Part shown: positions 55,826 through 64,000 of the stretch, one piece after another
Numbering within the stretch: position 1 is the stretch's first letter
Layout of the letters: each line of letters opens with the position of its first letter
NCBI RefSeq assembly: GCF_003086695.1
Contig: NZ_CP025999.1
Coordinates: 1,715,680-1,779,679 of the forward strand
Source: Stenotrophomonas sp. SAU14A_NAIMI4_8
GTDB taxonomy: Bacteria; Pseudomonadota; Gammaproteobacteria; Xanthomonadales; Xanthomonadaceae
DNA: 64,000 nucleotides
Direction of reading: 5' to 3'
Made by a program: the position numbers and the translations under genes
The notes under the pieces: model-generated
What the model was told of the DNA's origin: nothing
Seen by the model: only the letters and a program-made list of their open reading frames with translations
Databases searched by the model: none

Positions 55826-56521
55826 ATGATCCGCAACACCACCCGCAACGTCGCACTGGCCCTGATGACTGCCGCCGCGCTGAGTGCGTGCGCCACCGGC
55901 GGCTCCTACGTGCAGAGCGATCAGTACGGCAATCCGACCGAGCAGCAGAACCGCACCGGTCGTGGCGCGCTGATCGGCACCGCCGTGGGTGTGGCGGCCG
56001 GCCTGCTGACCGGCAACAGCGCCACCGAACGCCGCCAGCATGCCTTGATCGGCGCAGGCATCGGCGCGCTCAGCGGCGCGGCCATCGGCAACTACCAGGA
56101 CCGCCAGGAACGCGCGCTGCGTGAGCGCACTGCCAACACCGGCATCGACGTGCAGCGCCAGGGCGACAACATCACCCTGAACCTGCCCGATGGCATCACC
56201 TTCGATTTCGGCAAGTCGGCGCTGAAGCCGCAGTTCTACAGCTCGCTCAACGGTGTTGCCAGCACGTTGAACGAGTACAACCAGACCATGATCGAAGTGG
56301 TCGGCCACACCGACAGCATCGGCAGCGATGCGGTGAACAACCGCCTGTCCAAGGAACGTGCCGATTCGGTGGCGCAGTACCTGGTGGGCCAGGGCGTGCA
56401 GCAGGTGCGTATCGAAACTCTGGGTGCCGGCAAGGCCTACCCGATTGCCGACAACAGCACCGACGCCGGCCGCGCGCAGAACCGCCGCGTGGAAATCCGC
56501 GTGATTCCGTTGAAGCAGTAA
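55826..56521 (+). CDS. OmpA-family lipoprotein with glycine-zipper domain (YiaD-like)
   Basis: 231 residues. Lipobox LSAC; glycine-rich two-helix segment GRGALIGTAVGVAAGLLTGN and HALIGAGIGALSGAAIGNYQDRQE (glycine zipper, residues ~45-95); C-terminal OmpA domain with NLPDGITFDFGKSALKPQF, VEVVGHTDSIGSDAVNNRLSKERADSV and AGRAQNRRVEIRV, the peptidoglycan-binding signature. It probably tethers the outer membrane to peptidoglycan. Strong ribosome binding site AAGGAGACC. Followed by an intrinsic terminator. Confidence 0.93.
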   Translation: MIRNTTRNVALALMTAAALSACATGGSYVQSDQYGNPTEQQNRTGRGALIGTAVGVAAGLLTGNSATERRQHALIGAGIGALSGAAIGNYQDRQERALRERTANTGIDVQRQGDNITLNLPDGITFDFGKSALKPQFYSSLNGVASTLNEYNQTMIEVVGHTDSIGSDAVNNRLSKERADSVAQYLVGQGVQQVRIETLGAGKAYPIADNSTDAGRAQNRRVEIRVIPLKQ

Positions 56522-56557
56522 CGCGCAGCGTTACTGCTGTTCCGGCAAAGCCGGAAC

Positions 56558-56588
56558 AAAAATGCCGCCCTTACAGGCGGCATTTTTT
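56558..56588 (+). terminator. Intrinsic terminator of the OmpA-family lipoprotein gene
   Basis: AAAAA, hairpin TGCCGCC-cttaca-GGCGGCA, TTTTTT. A second hairpin (TTCCGGC/GCCGGAA) lies just upstream. The T-run leads straight into the GTAG head of the next repeat. Confidence 0.92.
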
Positions 56589-56689
56589 GTAGGTGCCGAG
56601 CGTTGCTCGGCACACTCGACTGCTTGAAAGCGTGCCGACCAAGGTCGGCACCTACCAGAAGCCGGAGTAGATCCACGCCATGCGTGGAT
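56589..56689. repeat. Cluster of three GTAG-type palindromes
   Basis: Plus copy 56589-56613 (arms GTGCCGAGC/GCTCGGCAC), minus copy 56632-56655 (arms GTGCCGACC/GGTCGGCAC), plus copy 56667-56689 (arms ATCCACGC/GCGTGGAT). Three arm subfamilies in one gap between convergent genes. Confidence 0.9.
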
Positions 56690-56701
56690 GACGACCACCG
56701 G

Positions 56702-57730
56702 TCACGCCGCAGCCGTCACCTTCTCCAGAATCCGCTTGCCGCTGCTTTCCAGCGCGGCGTCTTCCTTCTCCTGCTGCCGTTGTGCCAGCTTCGCGGCCGG
56801 GCACTGGGCCAGCATGTAGTTGGCATCGAAGTTGAGCTTTTCCACCAGGAAATCGACGAAGGCGCGTACCTTCGGCGATACCAGGCGGCCGCCGGCGAAC
56901 ACCGCATTGAAGTCCACTTCCGGGCCGGTCCAGCCGGCCAGTACGCGGCGCACCATGCCCGATTCGACGAACGGCTTGGCCATCACATCGCCGGTCAGCA
57001 GCAGGCCTTCGCCGCACACCAGCGCACCATTGAGCGCCGACATGTCGTTGGCGGTCATCAGGGGGGTGACCGGGAAGTCACGCAGCTCGCCGCCGTTCTC
57101 ACCCAGCTGCCAGGTGAAGCGCGGCGAATTGCCGGTGTGGTGCGGCTTGCGCATCGCCAAGATGCGGTGGAACTGCAGCTCTTCCGGGTGCAGCGGCTCG
57201 CCGTAGCGTTCAATGTAGGCCGGGCTGGCGAACACCTGGGTGCGCAGGCTGCCCAGCTTGCGCGCCACCAGGTTGGAATCGGGCAGGGCACCCACGCGCA
57301 GGGCCAGGTCGGCTTCGCCTGCAATCAGGTCCAGCTTCTCGTTGCCCATGTGCATGTCCAGGCGGATTTCCGGGTACTGCGCATGGAACTGGCCCAGCAG
57401 CGGTGCGATCCAGGTGATGCCGATCGAGTAGGGCACGGTGAAGCGCAGCCAGCCGCGCGGGCCCGACTGCAACTGGCTGACCGCGCTCTCGGCTTCTTCC
57501 AGTTCACGCGCGATGCGCTGGCAATGCTCGTGGTAGATCGAACCGGCCTCGGTCAGGCCGAGCCGGCGCGTGGTCCGGTGCAGCAGGCGCGCGCCCAGGC
57601 GCGTTTCCAGTTCCTGCACCTTGCGGCTGACGGTGGTCTTGGGCAGGCCGAGCGACTTGGCGGCAGCGATGAAGCTGCCTTGCTCGACCACCTTGACGAA
57701 GATCAGGGTTTCATTGAGATCGTGGGACAT
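56702..57730 (-). CDS. smeRv: LysR-family regulator, SmeRv-like
   Basis: 342 residues. N-terminal winged HTH ETLIFVKVVEQGSFIAAAKSLGLPKTTVSRKVQELETRLGARLLHRTTRR, then a substrate-binding domain (about 95-300) with WLRFTVPYSIGITWIAPLLGQF. The C-terminal ~40 residues are an Ala/Glu/Lys-rich tail. It is divergent from an operon of SDR-like gene, RND adaptor, RND pump, SDR gene. That is the arrangement of smeRv opposite smeU1-V-W-U2-X in S. maltophilia, where SmeRv controls the pump and point changes in it cause overexpression. Identity rests on arrangement and resemblance. Confidence 0.82.
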   Translation of the reverse strand: MSHDLNETLIFVKVVEQGSFIAAAKSLGLPKTTVSRKVQELETRLGARLLHRTTRRLGLTEAGSIYHEHCQRIARELEEAESAVSQLQSGPRGWLRFTVPYSIGITWIAPLLGQFHAQYPEIRLDMHMGNEKLDLIAGEADLALRVGALPDSNLVARKLGSLRTQVFASPAYIERYGEPLHPEELQFHRILAMRKPHHTGNSPRFTWQLGENGGELRDFPVTPLMTANDMSALNGALVCGEGLLLTGDVMAKPFVESGMVRRVLAGWTGPEVDFNAVFAGGRLVSPKVRAFVDFLVEKLNFDANYMLAQCPAAKLAQRQQEKEDAALESSGKRILEKVTAAA

Positions 57731-57805
57731 GATCGGGATCCTGGACGCCGGGGACGGGGATATCGTGACAGAACGATTGGACCGGAGACGGGATGATTAT
57801 TCCCC

Positions 57806-57819
57806 TTAATCCGGACTAA
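57806..57819. promoter_or_regulatory. Candidate LysR-type box between smeRv and the efflux operon
   Basis: TTAATCCGGACTAA is a 14-bp near-palindrome (one mismatched pair) and contains the T-N11-A signature of LysR-type regulators (57807-57819). It lies in the most AT-rich part of the 146-bp divergent gap, 75 bp from the smeRv start and 57 bp from the next plus-strand ATG. Confidence 0.5.
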
Positions 57820-57876
57820 TCAAGTAAAGGTTTGAGGTCTATCGTGGCGCCATTCGTTGATTGGAGCCCGTCCGCC

Positions 57877-58104
57877 ATGAGCCTGCGCAACATTCTTGCC
57901 CGCTTCCGGCTTGCCGGCCAGGACACCCTGGACCAGGCAATGACCGTGGAAGTCCGCCCGAGTTCCTTGGTGCACAAGGATTTCCGGGAGTTTACCGCGC
58001 CCCTGCGTCAACAGCGTGGCGGTGCCATCCGCCTGGCCCCGCGCCAGGGTGATCGCCTTCGTCGAATTGGGACTATCCCGGATTTGGGAGGAAATGTCCC
58101 GTGA
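57877..58104 (+). CDS. Small hypothetical protein upstream of smeU1
   Basis: 75 residues: MSLRNILARFRLAGQDTLDQ, then MTVEVRPSSLVHKDFREF and TAPLRQQRGGAIRLAPRQGD. No signal peptide, membrane segment or motif I recognise. Its TGA overlaps the GTG start of smeU1 (GTGA), and GC-rich third positions are fairly consistent with coding. It would be the first gene of the efflux operon. It may instead be an upstream leader frame that couples translation, or not coding at all. Confidence 0.45.
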   Translation: MSLRNILARFRLAGQDTLDQAMTVEVRPSSLVHKDFREFTAPLRQQRGGAIRLAPRQGDRLRRIGTIPDLGGNVP

Positions 58105-58871
58105 ATGGGATTCTGACCCCAGAGGTCCTGGTCCTCGGCGGCACCGGTGCGGTCGGCCAGGGAGTGGTCGGTGCGCTGCTGGAGGCCGGCAGCCCGGTGC
58201 TGGTGGTCGGCCGCGATCCCGGCCGCCTGGCAGCACTGCACGAACAGTTCGCCGATGAGCCGGGCCTGCAGACGATGCTCGGCTCGCTCAGCGACGATGC
58301 GTCGGCGCGCACCGTGGCCGAGCGCGTGGCACAGCGCCCGCGTCCGCTGGCCGCCGTGGTGGCGGCCATGGGCGGCCCGTACAACCGTGGCCGGGTCACC
58401 GCGCGCAGCGGCGATGCGCTGCTGGGCGCGCTGCAGGCCGACCTGATGCCGCACGTGCACGCCGCACGCCATCTGCTGCCGTTGCTGCAGGACAACCCGC
58501 ACGCGCGCCGCTATGTGCTGATCGGCAGTCCGGCCGGTGCCAAGCCATGGGCCGGCTACGGCGAGACCTCGATCACCACCGCAGCGCTGCGCATGTACGC
58601 GCAGGTGGTGCACCAGGAAGCGCAGGCGATGGGCGTGCGCGCGCAGATGCTGGAGGTCGGCAATCCGGTCTGTACCCCCAGCAATGCGGCCAACGCCTGC
58701 ATCGAATGGCCCAGCTCGCTGCTGGTCGGCCGCCGCGTGGTGTCCCTGCTGGATGGCTGCCGCGACAACCGCGCCATCGTCCGCTGTGACAGCAGTGATG
58801 CCGAACTGCCGCGCGGGCTGTTGAACCTGGACCTGCCACCGCTGTGGCGCGACACCGCAGGCGTTGCTTGA
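58101..58871 (+). CDS. smeU1: SDR/NAD(P)-binding protein, SmeU1-like
   Basis: 256 residues with a Rossmann start EVLVLGGTGAVGQGVVGALLEAGSPVLVVGRDPGRL. The usual SDR catalytic YxxxK is replaced by a YGETSITTAALRMYAQ region (Y followed by T, no lysine), so classical reductase activity is doubtful. It matches in position the first gene of the S. maltophilia smeU1-V-W-U2-X operon. GTG at 58101 overlaps the upstream small frame. The role in efflux is not established. Confidence 0.78.
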   Translation: MNGILTPEVLVLGGTGAVGQGVVGALLEAGSPVLVVGRDPGRLAALHEQFADEPGLQTMLGSLSDDASARTVAERVAQRPRPLAAVVAAMGGPYNRGRVTARSGDALLGALQADLMPHVHAARHLLPLLQDNPHARRYVLIGSPAGAKPWAGYGETSITTAALRMYAQVVHQEAQAMGVRAQMLEVGNPVCTPSNAANACIEWPSSLLVGRRVVSLLDGCRDNRAIVRCDSSDAELPRGLLNLDLPPLWRDTAGVA

Positions 58872-58958
58872 CCTCAACCATCGTTGAGGTCGCAGGCTAC
58901 GCCGCCAGAAAAACGAACACGTCACCGAACCACCACCCCTTCCGTACGGATGCATGCC

Positions 58959-60182
58959 ATGACTTCCCCCAACACCCCTCCACACCGTATCGGTCATCGC
59001 CTGGCGATGGCCGGTGTCTCCATCCTTGCCGCGGCGGTGCTGGCCGCCTGCAGTGGCGGTCATGCCGAAGAGGCCGGTGCACCGCCGCCGCCGCAGGTCA
59101 GCGCCGCGCCGGTACTGGTCAAGCAGGTCAGCCAGTGGGACGAATTCAGCGGCCGCGTTGAAGCCGTGCAGAGCGTCGAGCTGCGTCCGCGCGTGTCCGG
59201 CTACATCGACAAGGTCAACTATGTCGAAGGCGAAGAAGTGAAGAAGGGCGCCGTCCTGTTCACCATCGACGCGCGCAGCTACCAGGCGGAGTACGATCGC
59301 GCCGCCGCTGAACTGGCCCGTGCCCGCACCCAGGCCAGCCTGGCACGCAGCGAATCCGAGCGCGCCAAGCGTCTGTCCGAACAGCAGGCCATTTCCACCG
59401 AAACTGCTGAACAGCGTCGTGCTGCTGCGGACCAGTCCGGCGCTGCCGTGCAGGCCGCGCAGGCCGCGCTGGATGCGGCGCGCCTGAACCTGGAGTTCAC
59501 CAAGGTCCGTGCGCCCATCGATGGCCGTGCCGGCCGCGCGATGGTCACTGCCGGCAACCTGGTGACCGCCGGCGACAGCGCCAGCGTACTGACCACGCTG
59601 GTGTCGCTGGACACGGTGTTCGTCTACTTCGATGCCGACGAAAGCACCTTCCTGCGCTACACCCAGATGGCCCGCAACGGCCAGCGCCCGAGCGAGCGTG
59701 ACAGCGAACTGCCGGTGAAGGTCGGCCTGTCCGGCGAAGACGGCTACCCGCACACCGGCAAGGTCGACTTCCTCGACAACCAGGTCACCCGCAGCACCGG
59801 CACCATCCGCGTGCGTGCGCTGCTGGACAATGCCGACCGCCAGTTCACCCCCGGCCTGTTCGCTCGCGTGCAGCTGCTGGGCAGCGGCCAGTTCGAAGCC
59901 CGCCTGATCGATGACAAGGCGGTGCTGACCGACCAGGACCGCAAGTACGTGTACGTGGTCGACAAGGACGGCAAGGCGCAGCGGCGCGATGTCCGCCTGG
60001 GCCGTACCGCCGAAGGCCTGCGCATCGTCGAAGACGGTCTGGCTGCCGGTGACAAGGTGATCATCGACGGCGTGCAGAAGGTCTTCATGCCGGGCATGCC
60101 GGTGCAGGCCAAGGCGGTGGCGATGCAGCCGCAGCCGGCCCCCGCACCGGGCCGCGATGCGACCGCCGCACTGAAGCACTGA
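58959..60182 (+). CDS. smeV: RND efflux periplasmic adaptor, SmeV-like
   Basis: 407 residues. Signal and lipobox LAAAVLAACSGG; then the membrane-fusion layout: beta-barrel/lipoyl start DEFSGRVEAVQSVELRPRVSGYIDKVNYVEGEEVKKGAVLFTIDAR, coiled-coil hairpin (about 105-165, rich in Ala/Glu/Arg), second lipoyl half LNLEFTKVRAPIDGRAGRAMVTAGNLV, and a C-terminal membrane-proximal domain GLRIVEDGLAAGDKVIIDGVQKV. It links the RND pump to the outer membrane channel. Start at 58959; an ATG at 58950 in frame is equally possible. Confidence 0.9.
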   Translation: MTSPNTPPHRIGHRLAMAGVSILAAAVLAACSGGHAEEAGAPPPPQVSAAPVLVKQVSQWDEFSGRVEAVQSVELRPRVSGYIDKVNYVEGEEVKKGAVLFTIDARSYQAEYDRAAAELARARTQASLARSESERAKRLSEQQAISTETAEQRRAAADQSGAAVQAAQAALDAARLNLEFTKVRAPIDGRAGRAMVTAGNLVTAGDSASVLTTLVSLDTVFVYFDADESTFLRYTQMARNGQRPSERDSELPVKVGLSGEDGYPHTGKVDFLDNQVTRSTGTIRVRALLDNADRQFTPGLFARVQLLGSGQFEARLIDDKAVLTDQDRKYVYVVDKDGKAQRRDVRLGRTAEGLRIVEDGLAAGDKVIIDGVQKVFMPGMPVQAKAVAMQPQPAPAPGRDATAALKH

Positions 60183-60294
60183 TCCGCGTTTCCCTCTAGC
60201 TGCCGGCGCCTGCGGCAGCCTTCCCTGCCTTCGTCATTTCGACGAGGGGCAGGGCGGCTGTTGCCCGTCGGTGGCATTTCCCAGGAATTCCTCC

Positions 60295-63200
60295 ATGGAC
60301 TTTTCCCGTTTCTTCATCGACAGGCCGATCTTCGCGGCGGTGCTGTCGATCGTGATCTTCGCCGCTGGCCTGATCTCGATCCCCATCCTGCCGATCGGCG
60401 AGTACCCCGAAGTGGTGCCGCCCTCGGTGGTCGTGCGCACGGTCTACCCGGGCGCCAACCCCAAGGTCATTGCTGAAACCGTGGCCACCCCGCTGGAAGA
60501 AGCGATCAACGGCGTCGAGGGCATGATGTATCTCAAGTCGGTGGCCGGTTCGGACGGCGTGCTGCAGATGACCATCACCTTCCGCCCGGGCACCGATCCG
60601 GACGAAGCGGCGGTGAAGGTGCAGAACCGCGTGGCCCAGGCGCAGGCGCGCCTGCCCGAAGACGTGCGCCGGCAGGGCGTGACCACGCAGAAGCAGTCGC
60701 CCACCTTCCTGATGGTGGTGCACCTGACCTCGCCCAATGGCAAGTACGACACGCTGTACCTGCGCAACTACGCACGCCTGCACGTGAAGGACGCGCTGGC
60801 GCGCATCCAGGGCGTGGGTGATGCGCAGATCTTCGGTGGCGGTGACTACGCCATGCGCGCCTGGCTGGACCCTGACAAAGTGGCCGCGCGCGGCCTGACC
60901 GCCAGCGACGTGGTGGCCGCCATGCGCGAACAGAACGTGCAGGTCTCGGCCGGCCAGCTCGGTGCCGAACCGCTGCCCAACAGCCAGTTCCTGACCCTGA
61001 TCAACGCGCAGGGCCGACTGAAGAGCGAGCAGGAATTCGGCGACATCGTGCTCAAGAGCGGCACCGATGGCGAAATCGTGCGCCTGTCCGATGTGGCCCG
61101 CCTGGAACTGGGCGCCGGCGATTACACCCTGCGTTCGCAGCTGGATGGCAAGAACGCGGTAGGCATCGGCATCTTCCAGTCGCCCGGCGCCAACGCGCTG
61201 GAAATCCGTGATGCTGTGATCGGCACCATGGACGAGATGCAGAAGACGTTCCCGGCCGACGTGAAGTACGAAGCGGTGTATGACACCACCATCTTCGTGC
61301 GCGATTCGATCAAGGCCGTGGTGTCCACGCTGCTGGAAGCCATCGCCCTGGTGGTGCTGGTGGTGATCCTGTTCCTGCAGACCTGGCGCGCGTCGATCAT
61401 TCCGCTGATCGCCGTGCCGGTGTCGGTGGTGGGCACGTTCGCTGCGCTGTACCTGCTGGGCTTCTCGATCAACACGCTCAGCCTGTTCGGCCTGGTGCTG
61501 GCGATCGGCATCGTGGTGGACGATGCGATCGTGGTCGTGGAAAACGTTGAACGCAACATCGAAGAAGGCCTGTCGCCCACCGCGGCGGCGCACCAGGCCA
61601 TGCGCGAAGTGTCCGGGCCGATCATCGCCATCGCCCTGGTGCTGTGCGCAGTGTTCGTGCCGATGGCCTTCCTGTCCGGTGTCACCGGCCAGTTCTACAA
61701 GCAGTTCGCCGTCACCATCGCCATCTCCACGGTCATCTCGGCCATCAACTCGCTCACCCTGTCGCCGGCGCTGGCCGCGCGCCTGCTGAAGCCGCACGGT
61801 GCGCCCAAGGATGCGCCGAGCCGCCTGATCGACCGTCTTTTCGGCTGGGTGTTCCGTCCGTTCAACCGCTTCTTCAAGTCCAGCTCGGAAAAGTACGAGC
61901 GTGGTGTTTCGAAGATCCTCGGCCGTCGCGGTGCGGTGTTCGTGGTCTACGCGATCCTGCTGGTGGGTACCGGCGTGATCTTCAAGCTGGTCCCGCCCGG
62001 CTTCATTCCCACCCAGGACAAGCTGTACCTGATTGCCGGTGTGAAGCTGCCGGAAGGCTCGTCGATCGCGCGTACCGATGAAATGCTGCGCAAGGTCGCC
62101 AAGATCGCCCAGGAAACCGATGGCGTGGCCCACACCATCTCGTTCCCGGGTCTGAACGCGCTGCAGTTCACCAACACGCCCAACACCGGCGTGGCCTTCA
62201 TCCCGCTCAAGCCGTTCAACGAGCGCCACGGCCGTACCGCCGCGCAGATCAATGCCGAGATCAACCAGAAGATCGCCGGCCTGCAGGAAGGCTTCGCGTT
62301 CTCGATGATGCCGCCGCCGATCCTCGGCCTGGGCAACGGCAACGGCTACCAGATGTTCATCGAAGACCGCGGCAACCTGGGCTATGGCGCCCTGCAGAAT
62401 GCGGTGCAGTCGATGCAGGGTGCAGTGGCACAGACCCCGGGCATGGCGTTCCCGATCACCAGCTACCAGGCCAACGTGCCGCAGCTGGATGCGGAAGTGG
62501 ACCGGGTGAAGGCCAAGGCGCAGGGCGTGCAGCTCACCGAGCTGTTCGACACCCTGCAGACCTACCTGGGCTCGGCCTACGTGAACGACTTCAACCAGTT
62601 CGGCCGTACCTGGCAGGTGATCGCCCAGGCCGATGGTCCGTTCCGTGAAAGCGTGGAAGACATCGGCAAGCTGCGTACCCGCAACGACCGTGGCGAGATG
62701 GTGCCGATCGGTTCGATGGTTACTGTGAAGCAGACCTACGGCCCGGACCCGGTGCTGCGCTTCAACGGCTACCCGGCCGCCGACCTGGCCGGTGAAGCCG
62801 ACCCGCGCGTGCTGTCCTCGGCCGAAGCCATGAACAAGCTGACCGAGATCGCCGGCAAGGTGCTGCCGGTGGGCATGACCACCGAATGGACCGACCTGAG
62901 CTACCAGCAGGCGACCCAGGGCAAGGCGGCCTTCATCGTCTTCCCGGTGGCGATCATGCTGGCCTTCCTGGTGCTGGCTGCGCTGTACGAAAGCTGGTCG
63001 CTACCGCTGGCGGTGATCCTGATCGTACCGATGACCCTGCTGTCGGCCCTCTTCGGCGTGTGGCTGACCGGCGGTGACAACAACGTGTTCGTGCAGGTGG
63101 GCCTGGTGGTGCTGATGGGCCTGGCGTGCAAGAACGCGATCCTGATCGTCGAGTTCGCCCGCGAGCTGGAAATGGGCGGCAAGGGCATCGTCGAGGCCGC

Positions 63201-63465
63201 CCTGGAAGCCTGCCGCCTGCGCCTGCGCCCGATCGTGATGACCTCCATCGCCTTCATCGCCGGCACCGTGCCGCTGGTGCTGTCGCATGGCGCAGGTGCC
63301 GAGGTACGCTCGGTTACCGGCATCACCGTGTTCGCCGGCATGCTGGGCGTGACCCTGTTCGGCCTGTTCCTGACCCCCGTGTTCTACGTCGCCCTGCGCA
63401 AGTTCGTCACCCGCAACGGCGGTGGCCAGCTGGTGCAGCACGGCGAACCGACCATCCATCACTGA
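60295..63465 (+). CDS. smeW: RND multidrug efflux pump, SmeW-like
   Basis: 1056 residues, the HAE1-family size. MDFSRFFIDRPIFAAVLSIV is the first helix; two halves with large periplasmic loops; proton-relay helix TM4 GLVLAIGIVVDDAIVVVENVERN with the two aspartates; TM10 lysine in LVVLMGLACKNAILIVEFARELE. FIPTQDKLYLI and GFAFSMMPPPILGLGNGNGYQMF are typical pump porter segments. Exports hydrophobic or amphiphilic drugs by proton antiport; in S. maltophilia SmeVWX overexpression raises resistance to chloramphenicol, quinolones and tetracycline. ATG at 60295 follows AGGAATTCCTCC. Confidence 0.9.
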   Translation: MDFSRFFIDRPIFAAVLSIVIFAAGLISIPILPIGEYPEVVPPSVVVRTVYPGANPKVIAETVATPLEEAINGVEGMMYLKSVAGSDGVLQMTITFRPGTDPDEAAVKVQNRVAQAQARLPEDVRRQGVTTQKQSPTFLMVVHLTSPNGKYDTLYLRNYARLHVKDALARIQGVGDAQIFGGGDYAMRAWLDPDKVAARGLTASDVVAAMREQNVQVSAGQLGAEPLPNSQFLTLINAQGRLKSEQEFGDIVLKSGTDGEIVRLSDVARLELGAGDYTLRSQLDGKNAVGIGIFQSPGANALEIRDAVIGTMDEMQKTFPADVKYEAVYDTTIFVRDSIKAVVSTLLEAIALVVLVVILFLQTWRASIIPLIAVPVSVVGTFAALYLLGFSINTLSLFGLVLAIGIVVDDAIVVVENVERNIEEGLSPTAAAHQAMREVSGPIIAIALVLCAVFVPMAFLSGVTGQFYKQFAVTIAISTVISAINSLTLSPALAARLLKPHGAPKDAPSRLIDRLFGWVFRPFNRFFKSSSEKYERGVSKILGRRGAVFVVYAILLVGTGVIFKLVPPGFIPTQDKLYLIAGVKLPEGSSIARTDEMLRKVAKIAQETDGVAHTISFPGLNALQFTNTPNTGVAFIPLKPFNERHGRTAAQINAEINQKIAGLQEGFAFSMMPPPILGLGNGNGYQMFIEDRGNLGYGALQNAVQSMQGAVAQTPGMAFPITSYQANVPQLDAEVDRVKAKAQGVQLTELFDTLQTYLGSAYVNDFNQFGRTWQVIAQADGPFRESVEDIGKLRTRNDRGEMVPIGSMVTVKQTYGPDPVLRFNGYPAADLAGEADPRVLSSAEAMNKLTEIAGKVLPVGMTTEWTDLSYQQATQGKAAFIVFPVAIMLAFLVLAALYESWSLPLAVILIVPMTLLSALFGVWLTGGDNNVFVQVGLVVLMGLACKNAILIVEFARELEMGGKGIVEAALEACRLRLRPIVMTSIAFIAGTVPLVLSHGAGAEVRSVTGITVFAGMLGVTLFGLFLTPVFYVALRKFVTRNGGGQLVQHGEPTIHH

Positions 63466-63531
63466 CCTGGAAAACAGCGGTTGCGCCGGCCCGGTGCCGG
63501 CGCCCGCTTTCCCCTATCGAGGCATGACCCC

Positions 63532-64000
63532 ATGAACACCCATCAGAACAAGATTGCCCTGGTTACCGGTGCCACCCGCGGCATCGGCCTGGAAACCGTG
63601 CGCCAGCTGGCGCAGGCCGGCGTGCACACGCTGCTGGCCGGTCGCAAGCGCGAAACGGCGGTGGAACAGGCGTTGCAGCTGCAGTCCGAAGGCCTGCCGG
63701 TGGAAGCCATCCAGTTGGACGTGACCGATGCGGCCAGCATTGCCGAAGCCGCCGAACAGGTGCGCCAGCGCCACGGTCGCCTGGACATCCTGGTGAACAA
63801 CGCCGGCATCATGATCGAAAACCCGGCGCAGGCACCGTCCGAGCAGTCGCTCGATACCTGGCGCCGCACCTTCGACACCAACGTATATGCGCTGGTGGCC
63901 GTTACCCAGGCCTTCCTGCCGCTGGTCAAGCAGGCCAAGTCGGGCCGCATCGTCAACGTGTCCAGCATGCTCGGCTCGCAGACCCTGCATGCCGACCCGA
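63532..64000 (+). CDS. smeU2: Short-chain dehydrogenase/reductase, SmeU2-like (3' end outside window)
   Basis: The first 156 residues are visible. Classical SDR features: IALVTGATRGIGLETVRQLAQAG (TGxxxGIG cofactor loop), DVTD, VNNAGIMIE (NNAG) and IVNVSSMLGS with the catalytic serine; the YxxxK motif would lie beyond the edge. Position after the RND pump matches smeU2, with the outer membrane channel smeX expected next. ATG at 63532 is 66 bp after smeW. Confidence 0.82.
   Translation, partial: MNTHQNKIALVTGATRGIGLETVRQLAQAGVHTLLAGRKRETAVEQALQLQSEGLPVEAIQLDVTDAASIAEAAEQVRQRHGRLDILVNNAGIMIENPAQAPSEQSLDTWRRTFDTNVYALVAVTQAFLPLVKQAKSGRIVNVSSMLGSQTLHADP

Noticed and set aside
60196..62229. 677-codon minus-strand frame opposite the RND pump
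   Set aside because: Histidine/arginine/aspartate-rich shadow of a clear RND transporter on the other strand.

Overview
The window is a GC-rich, densely packed chromosomal segment from a gamma-proteobacterium of the Lysobacterales/Xanthomonadales, most likely Stenotrophomonas (S. maltophilia complex or a close relative). The basis is the gene order (panBCD-pgi, a zwf-glk-pgl-edd-eda block, sdhCDAB-sdhE-ygfX-lolCD), a locus matching the S. maltophilia smeRv/smeU1-V-W-U2 efflux cluster, and many short palindromes with a GTAG head, the repeat type known from S. maltophilia. There is no phage, insertion sequence or plasmid gene; the window is core chromosome plus a rich population of small intergenic repeats.

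Layout. 1-4.4 kb: PhoH-type ATPase (cut by the window edge), PrxQ peroxiredoxin, GcvR-like ACT protein, dapA, a BamC-like lipoprotein and ferredoxin fdxA. 4.6-9.0 kb: xylose operon (xylulokinase, xylose isomerase, sugar/H+ symporter). 9.3-15.1 kb: tRNA-Glu, pcnB, folK, panB, panC, panD, pgi. 15.1-19.9 kb: RegB/RegA-like redox two-component pair, ispG, a PAP2 phosphatase and a GacA/UvrY-like regulator. 20.2-27.6 kb: a complete Entner-Doudoroff upper pathway (zwf, glk, pgl, edd, eda on the minus strand), divergent from a UgpC/MalK-type sugar ABC ATPase. 28.2-35.5 kb: YgfZ, succinate dehydrogenase with three accessory genes (SDHAF4-like, SdhE, YgfX) and the lipoprotein sorting genes lolC/lolD. 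35.6-46.9 kb: housekeeping (yggX, mutY, ftsY, htpG, rsmD, coaD, yfhL ferredoxin, gamma-glutamyltransferase, an MBL-fold hydrolase). 47.1-53.6 kb: upp, then a four-gene phosphorus-scavenging operon (TonB-dependent receptor, beta-propeller phytase, secreted metallophosphoesterase, secreted pyrophosphatase). 53.6-56.5 kb: SMI1/KNR4-like protein, photolyase, OmpA-family lipoprotein. 56.7-64 kb: LysR regulator and the divergent RND multidrug efflux operon, which continues past the window.

The most unusual content is non-coding. Three repeat families occupy the intergenic gaps: (i) GTAG-headed palindromes, including a 10-copy tandem array; (ii) five 37-41-nt GGGGTC-ended imperfect palindromes whose outer stem carries the same two non-Watson-Crick positions in every copy; (iii) four elements of about 100-115 bp in which a conserved 50-52-nt two-hairpin core is clamped by a 23-28-bp inverted repeat. 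In family (iii) the arm sequence differs in every copy but is perfectly or almost perfectly self-complementary within each copy. I regard family (iii) as the best candidate here for an undescribed system.

All calls rest on reading the sequence and on recalled family motifs; no database search was run.
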